Source: a virus
Length of the DNA: 29,416 bases
Virus record (IMG/VR): IMGVR_UViG_3300033143_005935
Span: 1-29,416 of that record
Reading direction: 5' to 3' (one strand)
The notes under the pieces were generated by a model. That model did no database searches. It was given only the letters and a program-made list of their open reading frames with translations, and had not been told where the DNA came from. Shown here in pieces: positions 7,928-15,074 of the stretch (positions are counted from its first letter, which is position 1; each line of letters begins with the position of its first letter). The translations under genes were made by a program, and so were the position numbers.

Positions 7928-8125
7928 ATGAAAAGAACTGTAATAAGTTGGAATAGACTTTACGAAATTACTGGAATGGGAAAACGTGATTTTCAAAAAC
8001 TTTATGATATTGCTCTAAAAGAATATAAGAACAATCCGTCAGATGATACTAGGAATTTACAACAAGCATTATTGAGATTGATTTCTCATGGACCATATGA
8101 TATAATAGAGAGGGAACCAAAATAA
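7928..8125 (+). CDS. Small unknown protein, 65 aa
   Basis: The start is ATG at 7928, with AGAGGA at 7915-7920 seven bases upstream; longer in-frame readings reach into the homing endonuclease gene and lack a ribosome site. The protein is helical, with W-N-R-L-Y-E-I-T-G-M-G-K-R-D-F-Q-K-L suggesting a compact helix-turn-helix-sized fold. It is translated just ahead of the connector-like gene at 8128, only two bases after its stop. No family is recognised. Confidence 0.7.
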   Translation: MKRTVISWNRLYEITGMGKRDFQKLYDIALKEYKNNPSDDTRNLQQALLRLISHGPYDIIEREPK

Positions 8126-8127
8126 TT

Positions 8128-8862
8128 ATGTCAATTACCATTGATTCAGATACATTTAATGAAATAATGTTAGTAACTGGTTATCCGATAATAACTACTT
8201 CAGATTTAAATTTAACTGAGGAACAAATTAAGCAGTTACTTATTTGGCCAGCTATGCGAATTTATTTTAATTTTTTTCCAAAAAGAATTGAAAATCAATA
8301 TACTGTTGGAACTTCAACTTTTTCAATTGATTTTCCTAGAGCAACTACTTTTGGAGTTTTGGATGCACGATTAAGTACAGCTAGATTTAGTGGATTAGGT
8401 GTTACTAATAATCCTTTTATTAATGCACAGAATATTGCTGTTTCTGGTGGTAGAAGAATTGGAAAATATGGTACAGAAAACAATTATGATTTTAATTTAG
8501 TTAGAATTCTTGAGCGTTCGGAAAGACAATCTATTATTGATTCAAGAAAAGCATTTAAAGTTCGAGTAAATGAGACAGATAGGACATTGAGTGGATATTC
8601 AAATATAACAGGAAAATTAGCTGTTATTTGGGCAGATTATAGTGAAGATTGGGATGATATTGTTTTTAGCAAAATTGAAGATGTAAAAAAATTAGCACAA
8701 GCAAATATTCTTGAATATTTTGGTACTTTGAGAGGACAACAAAATAGTGATGTACCAAATTCCTTTAATTACGATTTATTTTTAGATAAAGCTAGAGATT
8801 TAAAAGATGAAGTTATGGAAAAATTTAAAGCATATTCAAAAGTTATTTTATTGAGAACATAA
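8128..8862 (+). CDS. Putative neck/connector structural protein
   Basis: This 244-residue protein starts with a helical segment containing L-T-E-E-Q-I-K-Q-L-L-I-W-P-A-M. A beta-rich middle holds G-T-S-T-F-S-I-D-F-P and T-F-G-V-L-D-A-R-L. The C-terminal third contains W-A-D-Y-S-E-D-W-D-D-I and helical L-A-Q-A-N-I-L-E-Y-F-G. The mix of a helical base and a beta barrel-like centre, and the location after the capsid gene, fit a head-tail connector or neck protein. I cannot tie it to a named T4 protein. The stop abuts the next start codon. Confidence 0.65.
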   Translation: MSITIDSDTFNEIMLVTGYPIITTSDLNLTEEQIKQLLIWPAMRIYFNFFPKRIENQYTVGTSTFSIDFPRATTFGVLDARLSTARFSGLGVTNNPFINAQNIAVSGGRRIGKYGTENNYDFNLVRILERSERQSIIDSRKAFKVRVNETDRTLSGYSNITGKLAVIWADYSEDWDDIVFSKIEDVKKLAQANILEYFGTLRGQQNSDVPNSFNYDLFLDKARDLKDEVMEKFKAYSKVILLRT

Positions 8863-9423
8863 ATGATAAAAATTAAATTTTTTAAAGAAAGCAAAGATAA
8901 TAATTTTGATAAATGGATTTCTATGACCCCAGAAAGTTTTATGGAACTTATTGAAAATGAGGGATTGCCTAAAATTGCTTATAGGAATAATCAACCAATT
9001 CAAGAGGAAATAAAATTTTATGATGGTAAAGTAGGCCAGTCTAACCATATAACTTGTGAAGCTAAAATAAATCTTCCACTTGATTATGTTAAGACATTAA
9101 AAGGGGAGGTTGGAGAAGTTAGAGAATGGCATATAATTAATCTTCCAAAGAAAAATGTACCTTTTTATATGTTTGGAAATTATGGAATTGATGAGTGGTA
9201 TGAATTTATAAAGGATATTGCAGAAAATGGGTTAAAGTGGCCAATCTTTATAACAGTTGATTGGAATGAAAGACCAAAAATTAATGAAGGAAATCATAGA
9301 GTTCAAGCTTTTTCTCAGCTTAAATTGACTACAATTCCTTGTAATGTGCGTTTTTTTGGAAAAGCAGAAGATACTTTAGAATTAATAGATAAAATTTTAG
9401 TTGATAAGATTAAAGAGGTATAA
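8863..9423 (+). CDS. ParB/sulfiredoxin-fold protein with capsid-targeting-like N-terminus
   Basis: The 186-residue product begins M-I-K-I-K-F-F-K-E, one of the recurrent tags of this window. Residues 113-165 carry a ParB-like core: a helix (F-I-K-D-I-A-E-N-G-L), a strand W-P-I-F-I-T-V, then I-N-E-G-N-H-R-V-Q-A-F at 140-150 and L-T-T-I-P-C-N-V. That pattern is the nucleotide-binding G-x-H-R motif of ParB/sulfiredoxin-type domains. No DNA-binding helix-turn-helix follows, so it is not a classical partition protein. Function could be a nuclease, CTPase or NTP-dependent modifier. The tag suggests packaging in the head; that part is inference. Confidence 0.7.
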   Translation: MIKIKFFKESKDNNFDKWISMTPESFMELIENEGLPKIAYRNNQPIQEEIKFYDGKVGQSNHITCEAKINLPLDYVKTLKGEVGEVREWHIINLPKKNVPFYMFGNYGIDEWYEFIKDIAENGLKWPIFITVDWNERPKINEGNHRVQAFSQLKLTTIPCNVRFFGKAEDTLELIDKILVDKIKEV

Positions 9424-9424
9424 A

Positions 9425-9673
9425 ATGAAAAAATTACAAGAAGATTTTCAGTCCTTGCATGGTAAAAAAGTACGAATGAGTATTACTATAGAAGGATTAG
9501 CTATTGGTAGTGCTATCGTAGAATTTCGTTATGATAGTATTCTTATGCTACATGGTACTGATGTCGCATTTAATTTTAGTGCAAGAAATATTGATATGGA
9601 ATATGACTATAGACGAGATATATATATTCTTCATATAGGAAATAATTCTTTTATAGAAATATGGGAACTGTAA
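9425..9673 (+). CDS. Small beta-rich unknown protein, 82 aa
   Basis: ATG at 9425 lies six bases after AAAGAGG (9412-9418), which itself overlaps the end of the previous gene; a TTG at 9401 is in frame but lacks a site. After a short basic N-terminus (M-K-K-L-Q-E-D-F) the protein alternates hydrophobic and polar residues (V-R-M-S-I-T-I-E, I-V-E-F-R-Y, I-Y-I-L-H-I), suggesting a small beta barrel. It is not recognised. Confidence 0.7.
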   Translation: MKKLQEDFQSLHGKKVRMSITIEGLAIGSAIVEFRYDSILMLHGTDVAFNFSARNIDMEYDYRRDIYILHIGNNSFIEIWEL

Positions 9674-9694
9674 TAATATTTATAGGAATTTTTT

Positions 9695-10390
9695 ATGCCT
9701 CCAGCAATACATGGGACATTTACATTACGACAAGTACTTTATTTTACACAACAATACGCAAAAACTCGCTTTAAGCATTATGAGCGTGACGTAGTAAAAC
9801 GAATTATTATAAATAAAATTAAGAGATATGAACCTGATAGAGTAGGTGGTCCGAGTATTTTATTTCAAATAGAATCTAAATCATGGCCTCAGTACAATCC
9901 ATATTATACTAAACGTGATAAAAGAGGTAGATTAAGAAGTTACCAAAGAACTATATCCCATTATTATGACTGTATTCTTCAATTTGATAGATTGAGTATA
10001 GACACTAAATATTGGAAAGGAAGAGTTGGAAGTGGTAAAATTTGGGATTCTCATCCTCCACAAAAGTTTATCAAACAAGTTTATAAAGAAACACGAGCAA
10101 AGTGGAAAAAAAGGTATTCTCCTGAAGAATTAAAAAAGATTATTAAAAGACATAAGGGTAGAGCAAAATATTTAGATGTGGGAGATTATAACAGCCAGGT
10201 TAAGGGAATCAACGGCGACTTTACATTTCGCTGTAGTTTTGCATGGTGGAAAGCAGGCCATCTTTTCGGCCGGAACTACTATGGGAATGTTCCATCATCA
10301 TTGAACCCTAAAGGCGTAGTTTTTTTACCTAAGCATATGATAAATTTTATACAGATTTTATTAGCAAAAGGGGTTTTAAAAGAAAAATGA
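9695..10390 (+). CDS. Basic unknown protein, probable virion or assembly component
   Basis: The 231-residue, Arg/Lys/Tyr/Trp-rich protein contains Y-Y-T-K-R-D-K-R-G-R-L and S-I-D-T-K-Y-W-K-G-R-V-G-S, a conserved-looking core. A helical Lys-rich segment (residues 130-155) and a C-terminal domain with F-A-W-W-K-A-G-H-L-F-G follow. Its place among connector-type genes suggests head completion or head-tail joining, but the family is not recognised. Codons for residues about 164-208 use many C- and G-ending triplets (AAC, GGC, GAC, CGC, TAC) unlike the A/T-ending codons of the rest. The stop overlaps the next ATG. Confidence 0.65.
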   Translation: MPPAIHGTFTLRQVLYFTQQYAKTRFKHYERDVVKRIIINKIKRYEPDRVGGPSILFQIESKSWPQYNPYYTKRDKRGRLRSYQRTISHYYDCILQFDRLSIDTKYWKGRVGSGKIWDSHPPQKFIKQVYKETRAKWKKRYSPEELKKIIKRHKGRAKYLDVGDYNSQVKGINGDFTFRCSFAWWKAGHLFGRNYYGNVPSSLNPKGVVFLPKHMINFIQILLAKGVLKEK

Positions 10391-10851
10391 TTAGAATTTA
10401 TAAGGAAGTTAATTTAGGTAATACCCCAAAAGTTCAAAGAAAGATTTTAGAACAGCTTGGATTTGATTTATTATATATTGGAGCTAAGGATTATCCTATA
10501 ATTGATACTACCAATTTTAATTTTAAATCCATAGATGAAAACATTGATGATGATGAAAATACAAGAGGAACTTATCACCTAATAACTACAAAAAATATTA
10601 AACCTATAGGAGAATATTTTGTAGCATATGATAATATTAACGATAATGGGCAAATGTGTGAAAGAACAATTATTGGAAATCAACTTAGAAATGTTTTTAA
10701 TATTCTAGTAAATTTTGATATGTTTCAAGTTTTGGTAATGCCAATTTCTTTAAAAAAGAAAAAATATTCTTTTATACAAGTATTTCCATTGGAAAAAGAT
10801 GCTGATAATATTTTGTTAAATATTGAAAATTATTTTAATAGGTGGTTTTGA
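10387..10851 (+). CDS. Unknown protein, 154 aa
   Basis: The start overlaps the preceding stop as ATGA, so translation is probably coupled. The N-terminus M-I-R-I-Y-K-E-V is a loose version of the recurrent tag. The body is mixed alpha/beta with an acidic stretch (D-E-N-I-D-D-D-E-N) around residues 48-56 and a beta-rich second half with V-L-V-M-P-I-S-L. No family is recognised. Confidence 0.65.
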   Translation: MIRIYKEVNLGNTPKVQRKILEQLGFDLLYIGAKDYPIIDTTNFNFKSIDENIDDDENTRGTYHLITTKNIKPIGEYFVAYDNINDNGQMCERTIIGNQLRNVFNILVNFDMFQVLVMPISLKKKKYSFIQVFPLEKDADNILLNIENYFNRWF

Positions 10852-10852
10852 A

Positions 10853-11113
10853 ATGAATCCAAAAGAATTAGATAATATTTCAATTGAATATCAAGATTTA
10901 ACAGAGTTTCAATTAAATAATGATATTTCGCTTATTTACAATAAAACAAGAAATTTTTGGTATGCTCAATCTAATGATTTGGAAAAAAATTCGGATATTG
11001 AAATAATTGAGGATTTGGGTCGTGATATAGAAATGATAGCCGATATTTATATTTTTGATACATATCCACTAACTATAGAAAAATTTAATGAAATAAAGAA
11101 AATTATGAAATGA
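10853..11113 (+). CDS. Small acidic unknown protein, 86 aa
   Basis: ATG at 10853 follows AGGTGG (10840-10845) by seven bases; an in-frame TTG at 10823 is less likely. The protein is acidic (M-N-P-K-E-L-D-N at the start, then E-D-L-G-R-D-I-E) with an isolated N-F-W-Y-A-Q strand. It lies immediately before the nucleotidyltransferase gene and overlaps it by ATGA, so the two are probably co-translated. It could be a partner of that enzyme, but no antitoxin family is recognised. Confidence 0.65.
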   Translation: MNPKELDNISIEYQDLTEFQLNNDISLIYNKTRNFWYAQSNDLEKNSDIEIIEDLGRDIEMIADIYIFDTYPLTIEKFNEIKKIMK

Positions 11114-11676
11114 TTAAAATAGAAAATAAATTATATCTTTTAGAAAATTTTATACAAAATTTGAATATAGCATTAAATGCTATTGCCAAAGTTTTTAGGA
11201 ATAACAATATTGATTTTTGTTTTATTGGTGGTTGTGCTGTAATAGCGCATAATTACATACGAACATCAGATGATATTGATATTTTAATTTCAGTAAAAGA
11301 TATGGATTTATTTTTTAAATTATTTCAAGAAAATTTTTTTTATAAAAATCCAAGTAATGAAAGTATGTATTTGTGGTCAAATCCGCCATATGCTTTTGAT
11401 GTATTTTATTCAGGACTACGAATTTTAAATTCTGGAATAAGACTTGAAGAACCAAGAAATATTACGGAAATTATAAATGGAATTCCTTTTCTTTCGTTAT
11501 ATAAACTTATTGAATATAAAATTGCTACTGATAGGTATAAAGATTTTGGAGATGTTGAACAATTAATTCTAGTTAATAATTTAAGTATAAATTTTGGTGA
11601 TAAATTTATTCAATCTATAAGAGAGAGTTATATTAAAATTTGGTATCATGTACAAGCACTAAGAAAAAGAAATTGA
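11110..11676 (+). CDS. AbiEii/MNT-like nucleotidyltransferase
   Basis: The 188-residue product has the hallmarks of the Pol-beta nucleotidyltransferase superfamily: F-I-G-G-C-A-V-I-A-H at 38-47 (G40-G41), T-S-D-D-I-D-I-L-I with metal-binding D55 and D57, and a third acidic position D97 in F-D-V-F. The segment L-Y-K-L-I-E-Y-K-I-A-T-D-R-Y-K-D-F-G-D-V-E is the typical Lys/Arg-Asp helix of AbiEii/minimal NTase proteins. Such enzymes add nucleotides to proteins or tRNAs, often as toxins or anti-phage effectors. In a phage it may modify host components or be a captured defence gene. The start overlaps the previous stop, and a terminator follows directly. Confidence 0.8.
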   Translation: MIKIENKLYLLENFIQNLNIALNAIAKVFRNNNIDFCFIGGCAVIAHNYIRTSDDIDILISVKDMDLFFKLFQENFFYKNPSNESMYLWSNPPYAFDVFYSGLRILNSGIRLEEPRNITEIINGIPFLSLYKLIEYKIATDRYKDFGDVEQLILVNNLSINFGDKFIQSIRESYIKIWYHVQALRKRN

Positions 11677-11677
11677 A

Positions 11678-11726
11678 ATTACCCTACAAAAGTAATCATT
11701 TGCGAATTTGTAGGGTAATACTTTTT
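11678..11726 (+). terminator. Rho-independent terminator after the nucleotidyltransferase
   Basis: A 13-bp perfect stem (11678-11690 with 11707-11719) has a 16-base loop, followed by AC and five T. Confidence 0.8.
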
Positions 11727-11758
11727 AAGTTAAAAGTGTTCTTTTTAATAAATAAGAT

Positions 11759-11790
11759 ACTAACTTAATAGATTACAAAATATATTATTA
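11759..11790 (+). promoter_or_regulatory. Candidate phage promoter with ACTAACT element
   Basis: ACTAACT at 11759 is followed by TTAATAGATTACAA and a TATATT at 11781-11786 within ATATTATTA. The arrangement resembles the sequence before the tail sheath gene (24483-24510), with 16 of 20 bases shared over the first part. No sigma70 -35 is seen, so it may be a phage-specific late promoter. Confidence 0.4.
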
Positions 11791-11804
11791 CGGGGTTTAT
11801 TAAA

Positions 11805-12170
11805 ATGGCTGCAGCAAGCAGTGTTATTGTAAAATTAACAGTTACAGGTGAGGAACTTGTTACTCAGGTATTAGAGAGTAAAAGTATTGATTTAGCTGAA
11901 AAAATTGAATATGATATTGTTTTAAATAACTCATCAAAAGAAATTGATTTTTCATATGTCAGTAATATAGAAGCTATTTTGTTTATAACAGATGCTGATG
12001 TTACAGTTGAGTTTACTATTTCTTCTGAGACTGTAGATTTTGAAATAAATGGTATCTATTTACTTAACCCAACTTCTAGCTTTATCACATCATTAGATTC
12101 CATTGTTATTAGAAATGATGCTACTACAAATAAAACTGTTAAGGTTAGAATATATGGAGGAAGTAGTTAA
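11805..12170 (+). CDS. Small beta-sandwich protein, possible virion decoration or fibre component
   Basis: The 121-residue protein is almost entirely beta-prone: alternating V-I-V-K-L-T-V-T, V-E-F-T-I-S-S-E and V-K-V-R-I-Y-G-G segments, with no Cys and few aromatic residues. It is the first of three consecutive small beta-rich genes with their own promoter candidates after a terminator. Such proteins are common capsid-surface or tail accessories. No family is recognised and the ribosome site (CGGGG) is weak. Confidence 0.65.
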   Translation: MAAASSVIVKLTVTGEELVTQVLESKSIDLAEKIEYDIVLNNSSKEIDFSYVSNIEAILFITDADVTVEFTISSETVDFEINGIYLLNPTSSFITSLDSIVIRNDATTNKTVKVRIYGGSS

Positions 12171-12175
12171 CGAAG

Positions 12176-12204
12176 TTGACACCATCAGATAAAAGATTTA
12201 TATG
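12176..12204 (+). promoter_or_regulatory. Sigma70-type promoter before the jelly-roll-like gene
   Basis: TTGACA at 12176-12181, 17-base spacer, TATATG at 12199-12204. It lies in the 85-base gap before the gene at 12256. Confidence 0.55.
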
Positions 12205-12255
12205 ATGTATTAAGAGGAAAAGAAAAATTTTGGATTAAATAAATAAGGAGAAATA

Positions 12256-12696
12256 ATGAGTTGGTTGACCCCAAATGTACAAACTAATGATAATTTTACT
12301 GATCCTGAGAAAGCTTGGGATGGTAATGAAGATACATATGCAATTTCAGCTAATCAAACTTTTAGTTTAGCTTTACAAAATACTAATATAACTTCTTGTA
12401 ATCGAATAAGACTTAAATGTAATAACCAAGGTAGTGGTGGTGTTGCCATAGATATTGGAGCTTGGTATAATGGAACTTGGAATCTAGTTTATGATGGAAG
12501 TGTTGAAGGAGACTTACTTGATGGTCAATGGAATGAATTAGTTTTTGCAGATATCCCTGCGGGTGTTAATAATTTTAGATTTAGTCTAGGAAGTGCTGCT
12601 GATGTACTTTATTTGTATGAGGTTAATTTCTGGAAAGAAGATGAAAGTTCTAAGCGGAAATATAGAAATAGAGTTTTAATAATTTCAGATTTATAA
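12256..12696 (+). CDS. Discoidin/jelly-roll-like beta protein, possible adhesin or decoration protein
   Basis: The 146-residue protein has a pattern like F5/8-type or carbohydrate-binding jelly rolls. It opens with F-T-D-P-E-K-A-W-D-G-N-E-D-T-Y-A, where discoidin-like folds have A-x-D-G-x-x-x-T. A beta core follows with C-N-R-I-R-L-K and I-D-I-G-A-W-Y-N-G-T-W, then W-N-E-L-V-F and F-R-F-S-L-G near the end. The C-terminus is basic. AAGGAG gives a strong start, and a promoter lies just upstream. On virions such domains bind glycans or act as head fibres; which applies here is unknown. Confidence 0.7.
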   Translation: MSWLTPNVQTNDNFTDPEKAWDGNEDTYAISANQTFSLALQNTNITSCNRIRLKCNNQGSGGVAIDIGAWYNGTWNLVYDGSVEGDLLDGQWNELVFADIPAGVNNFRFSLGSAADVLYLYEVNFWKEDESSKRKYRNRVLIISDL

Positions 12697-12719
12697 TAAA
12701 TAAGAAGGAGTAGAATAAT

Positions 12720-13010
12720 ATGGCAATAACACAAAGCACTAAACCCTATATTTTGATGACAGCTCTTAATGATACTCTATCAACAAGGGTGAATGTTAAT
12801 TATTTATATTGGTATTCAAAAGAAGCTACTGCTGGAGATGATATCAAAATTGTGGATGGAGATGGGGATATTGTATGGGAAGATGTTGCTGATGGTTCAA
12901 ATTATACAAAACTTTTTCCAGTTAAAAGCCAAATAACTGGATTGAAAATTGCAACACTTGATAGTGGAAAATTATTTGTATTAACAAGTGGTGTCTTTGA
13001 ATATGATTAA
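12720..13010 (+). CDS. Small beta-rich structural-type protein, 96 aa
   Basis: The protein contains Y-L-Y-W-Y-S-K-E-A-T-A-G-D-D and I-K-I-V-D-G-D-G-D-I-V-W-E, followed by L-K-I-A-T-L-D-S-G-K-L-F-V. This is a compact beta-sandwich pattern typical of small phage virion proteins expressed in sets. AGAAGGAG precedes the ATG. It follows the jelly-roll-like gene by 23 bases and is probably co-transcribed. Confidence 0.7.
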   Translation: MAITQSTKPYILMTALNDTLSTRVNVNYLYWYSKEATAGDDIKIVDGDGDIVWEDVADGSNYTKLFPVKSQITGLKIATLDSGKLFVLTSGVFEYD

Positions 13011-13024
13011 ATTGGGATAGAAAA

Positions 13025-13294
13025 ATGCGAAAATTACTTAAAACTTATGTTATTAATAATGGAGCTAAAGCCTGGACATTAAAGAATGAGTATGGGGAAA
13101 GAATTTTTTATGGTGATACTGAAGATTTTACTAGGTTATTAAAACGATTAAAAGTAAGTGATAATTTAACAGACCCACGAAGTAAAAGAAATTTAACATA
13201 TGTGGATATAGTTCAAGGAATTTTAAACCATACTAATCCATATATTTATATTTGGTCTAATAGATATCCAAAAAAAACAATTTTAGATACATAG
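13025..13294 (+). CDS. Small basic unknown protein, 89 aa
   Basis: A basic N-terminus (M-R-K-L-L-K-T-Y-V) is followed by W-T-L-K-N-E-Y-G-E-R-I-F-Y-G and a helical segment with L-L-K-R-L-K-V. Its ribosome site GGGATAG lies in the short gap after the previous gene. No family is recognised. Confidence 0.6.
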   Translation: MRKLLKTYVINNGAKAWTLKNEYGERIFYGDTEDFTRLLKRLKVSDNLTDPRSKRNLTYVDIVQGILNHTNPYIYIWSNRYPKKTILDT

Positions 13295-13305
13295 AGGAAC
13301 TTTTT

Positions 13306-13677
13306 ATGACAATTTATAAGTATAGACTTAAAAATTCTGTTAAAGAAGATTGGAAAATTATTAATGGCGTTACTTTAAAAAAGAATATGGATTATACTTC
13401 TAATAAAAAATTAAATTTTGGAAAGTTCGATTATTTAATTATAGAAAAGAAAATTATCAATGCAAATCCTGTTGTTATAAAACCTACTAATAATATAGAA
13501 AGGAAAATTTATAAAAAATTTGATTTACATAAGTCAAGAAAAAAAACTTTAATTGACCATATTATTGTTAATACTAATGACCCATTATTACAGGATAAAA
13601 TTTTATTATCTTCTTTAAAAAAAGATGATTTAATAAGTATTATTCAGCTAATGGATGACCTTGAGGATACAGAATGA
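13306..13677 (+). CDS. Basic unknown protein, 123 aa
   Basis: The first 50 residues look like a small beta unit (I-Y-K-Y-R-L-K, W-K-I-I-N-G-V-T-L), followed by a basic stretch (E-R-K-I-Y-K-K-F) and a C-terminal helix ending in an acidic tail (D-D-L-E-D-T-E). AGAGGA overlaps the previous stop, and the stop overlaps the next start by ATGA, so the gene is within a translationally coupled series. No family is recognised. Confidence 0.6.
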   Translation: MTIYKYRLKNSVKEDWKIINGVTLKKNMDYTSNKKLNFGKFDYLIIEKKIINANPVVIKPTNNIERKIYKKFDLHKSRKKTLIDHIIVNTNDPLLQDKILLSSLKKDDLISIIQLMDDLEDTE

Positions 13678-14330
13678 CTTCATTATATTTAAAAGCTTTA
13701 GTAAAAGAAACTGGAAAATCAGAAGATGAACTTAGTTTGGTATGGGATAAAGCCAAACAAGTTACAATAGAAACTTTTGGAATTCAAGAAAAAGATTTTG
13801 GTAAAAAAGAATATCGATATGCGCAAGAAATTGCTAGAAGTTTACTAAAAATAAATGAAAATACTATAAATTCAATTGATTTTCTTAATTATAAGGGTAA
13901 AGCTATAGATTTTATTGAAACCCTAGTATCTGGAAGTTTTCCAAGTCTTAATAAAGATATTCATAAAAAAAAGAAAAAGAAAAAGAAAAAATATGTTGTT
14001 CAGGTACGAGAACAGGATAAAGAAACTGATAAAGAAAGAGAAAAACAAGATAAAGAACGGGAAAAAGAAAAACAAGCACGGGAAAAGGAAAAAGAACGAC
14101 AAGATAAAGAACGGGAAAAAGAACGAGAACGAATTGCAAAAGAAAAGGAAAAAGAAAAAATTGCAAGAGAAAAAGAACAGGAAAAAGAATTGCAGGCAAA
14201 AAAGGCAGCAAATAGAGCTAAAAGTGCAACTTCGGTAAATGAGATTATGAAAGTAAAGAAAATTTTTATAAAAGAAAATAAATATGGTGATGAAGAAATT
14301 ATTGAAGAAAAAGTAGAAATTATACAATGA
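13674..14330 (+). CDS. Helical-domain protein with long Lys/Glu coiled coil
   Basis: Residues 1-95 form a helical domain with L-S-L-V-W-D-K-A-K and K-E-Y-R-Y-A-Q-E-I-A-R-S-L-L, a pattern I associate with unassigned phage proteins. A run of about ten Lys (near residues 97-107) is followed by some 80 residues of K-E-R-E-K-Q-D repeats predicting a single long charged helix. The gene ends with a short acidic tail. The coding run of A8, A5, A5 and A6 blocks around 13966-13990 could cause transcriptional slippage. A terminator follows. The role is unknown; an internal core or filament role is possible. Confidence 0.65.
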   Translation: MTSLYLKALVKETGKSEDELSLVWDKAKQVTIETFGIQEKDFGKKEYRYAQEIARSLLKINENTINSIDFLNYKGKAIDFIETLVSGSFPSLNKDIHKKKKKKKKKYVVQVREQDKETDKEREKQDKEREKEKQAREKEKERQDKEREKERERIAKEKEKEKIAREKEQEKELQAKKAANRAKSATSVNEIMKVKKIFIKENKYGDEEIIEEKVEIIQ

Positions 14331-14361
14331 TTCATAAAAGTTATTAAAGAATGATTGTTTT

Positions 14362-14391
14362 AAAGACCACTTCAAATAGTGGTCTTTTTTT
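14362..14391 (+). terminator. Rho-independent terminator
   Basis: A ten-base stem (14362-14371 with 14378-14387, core GACCACT/AGTGGTC) with a six-base loop and seven T at 14385-14391 closes the cassette at 11805-14330. Confidence 0.92.
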
Positions 14392-14414
14392 ATACTATTT
14401 AATTTAATAATATC

Positions 14415-14443
14415 TTGACAATCTCTTAATTTTGTGTTAAATT
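14415..14443 (+). promoter_or_regulatory. Sigma70-type promoter of the 10-kb accessory operon
   Basis: TTGACA at 14415-14420, 17-base spacer, TAAATT at 14438-14443 (TTAAAT one base earlier gives a 16-base spacer). It follows a terminator and precedes a run of genes to 24460 in which I see no further terminator. Confidence 0.7.
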
Positions 14444-14474
14444 GAAAATATATATTATATAAGTGAGGTTTGCT

Positions 14475-15005
14475 ATGAATTATATTGAATATGTAACAAA
14501 ACAATTAGAGATTTTTCGAAAAGGTACGAAACTTATTGATGATAACTTAAATGAAGTAACACCATATTTATTGAACTCAAGTTTATCTGTATATACTCAG
14601 GTGAATATTACATTAAATGGGGAATATCAAAGAAAAAAATTAGAATTATCAGAAATTCAAACACAATTTAATGTATGGTGGGATGAGAAGTTTATTGAAA
14701 TTAAGTATAAACTGAATCCAAAAGATATACCTACTTCAAAATGGTCTAGTAAAGCAGAGATTGAAAGTGAATTGAGAGCAACATATAAAGATGAGTATTT
14801 AGTGTGGAAAAGAAAACTAAATATAAGTGAAATGGGCGTTGCATTTATTCGTAGATTATTAGAGCAATGGAAACTTCATTGTCAAATATTAATTACTTTG
14901 AGTTATAATATGCGAACAGAAATGAAATCCCTTAGTGTTGGTGAAATGAGCGAACGACCTTATGTGCCACTACCAGAGAAACCAGTTAGAAAAAAGAAAG
15001 AATAA
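14475..15005 (+). CDS. Helical unknown phage protein, 176 aa
   Basis: ATG at 14475 follows AGTGAGG (14462-14468) by six bases; the in-frame GTG at 14463 is part of that site. The protein is helical and Trp-rich, with Y-Q-R-K-K-L-E-L-S-E-I-Q, F-N-V-W-W-D-E-K-F-I-E-I-K and E-S-E-L-R-A-T-Y-K-D-E-Y. A Pro-rich basic tail (P-L-P-E-K-P-V-R-K-K-K-E) ends it. The conserved-looking motifs suggest a real phage family with coiled-coil packing; I recall related unassigned phage proteins but no function. Confidence 0.7.
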   Translation: MNYIEYVTKQLEIFRKGTKLIDDNLNEVTPYLLNSSLSVYTQVNITLNGEYQRKKLELSEIQTQFNVWWDEKFIEIKYKLNPKDIPTSKWSSKAEIESELRATYKDEYLVWKRKLNISEMGVAFIRRLLEQWKLHCQILITLSYNMRTEMKSLSVGEMSERPYVPLPEKPVRKKKE

Positions 15006-15074
15006 TTAACTTATATAAAATTTTATAACTAAAACATTGAAAGAAAATTTTAAATTTTAAAGAGGAGTATTAAA

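Noticed and set aside
13923-14504. Long antisense ORFs (also 13948-14211 and 14000-14335) rich in Phe and Leu
   Set aside because: They are the complement of the A/G-rich Lys-Glu coiled-coil coding region; the translation is low complexity and no ribosome site or conserved motif is seen.
15014-15027. 14-base AT-only palindrome before the acidic protein gene
   Set aside because: It contains only A and T, in a background where such palindromes are expected by chance.
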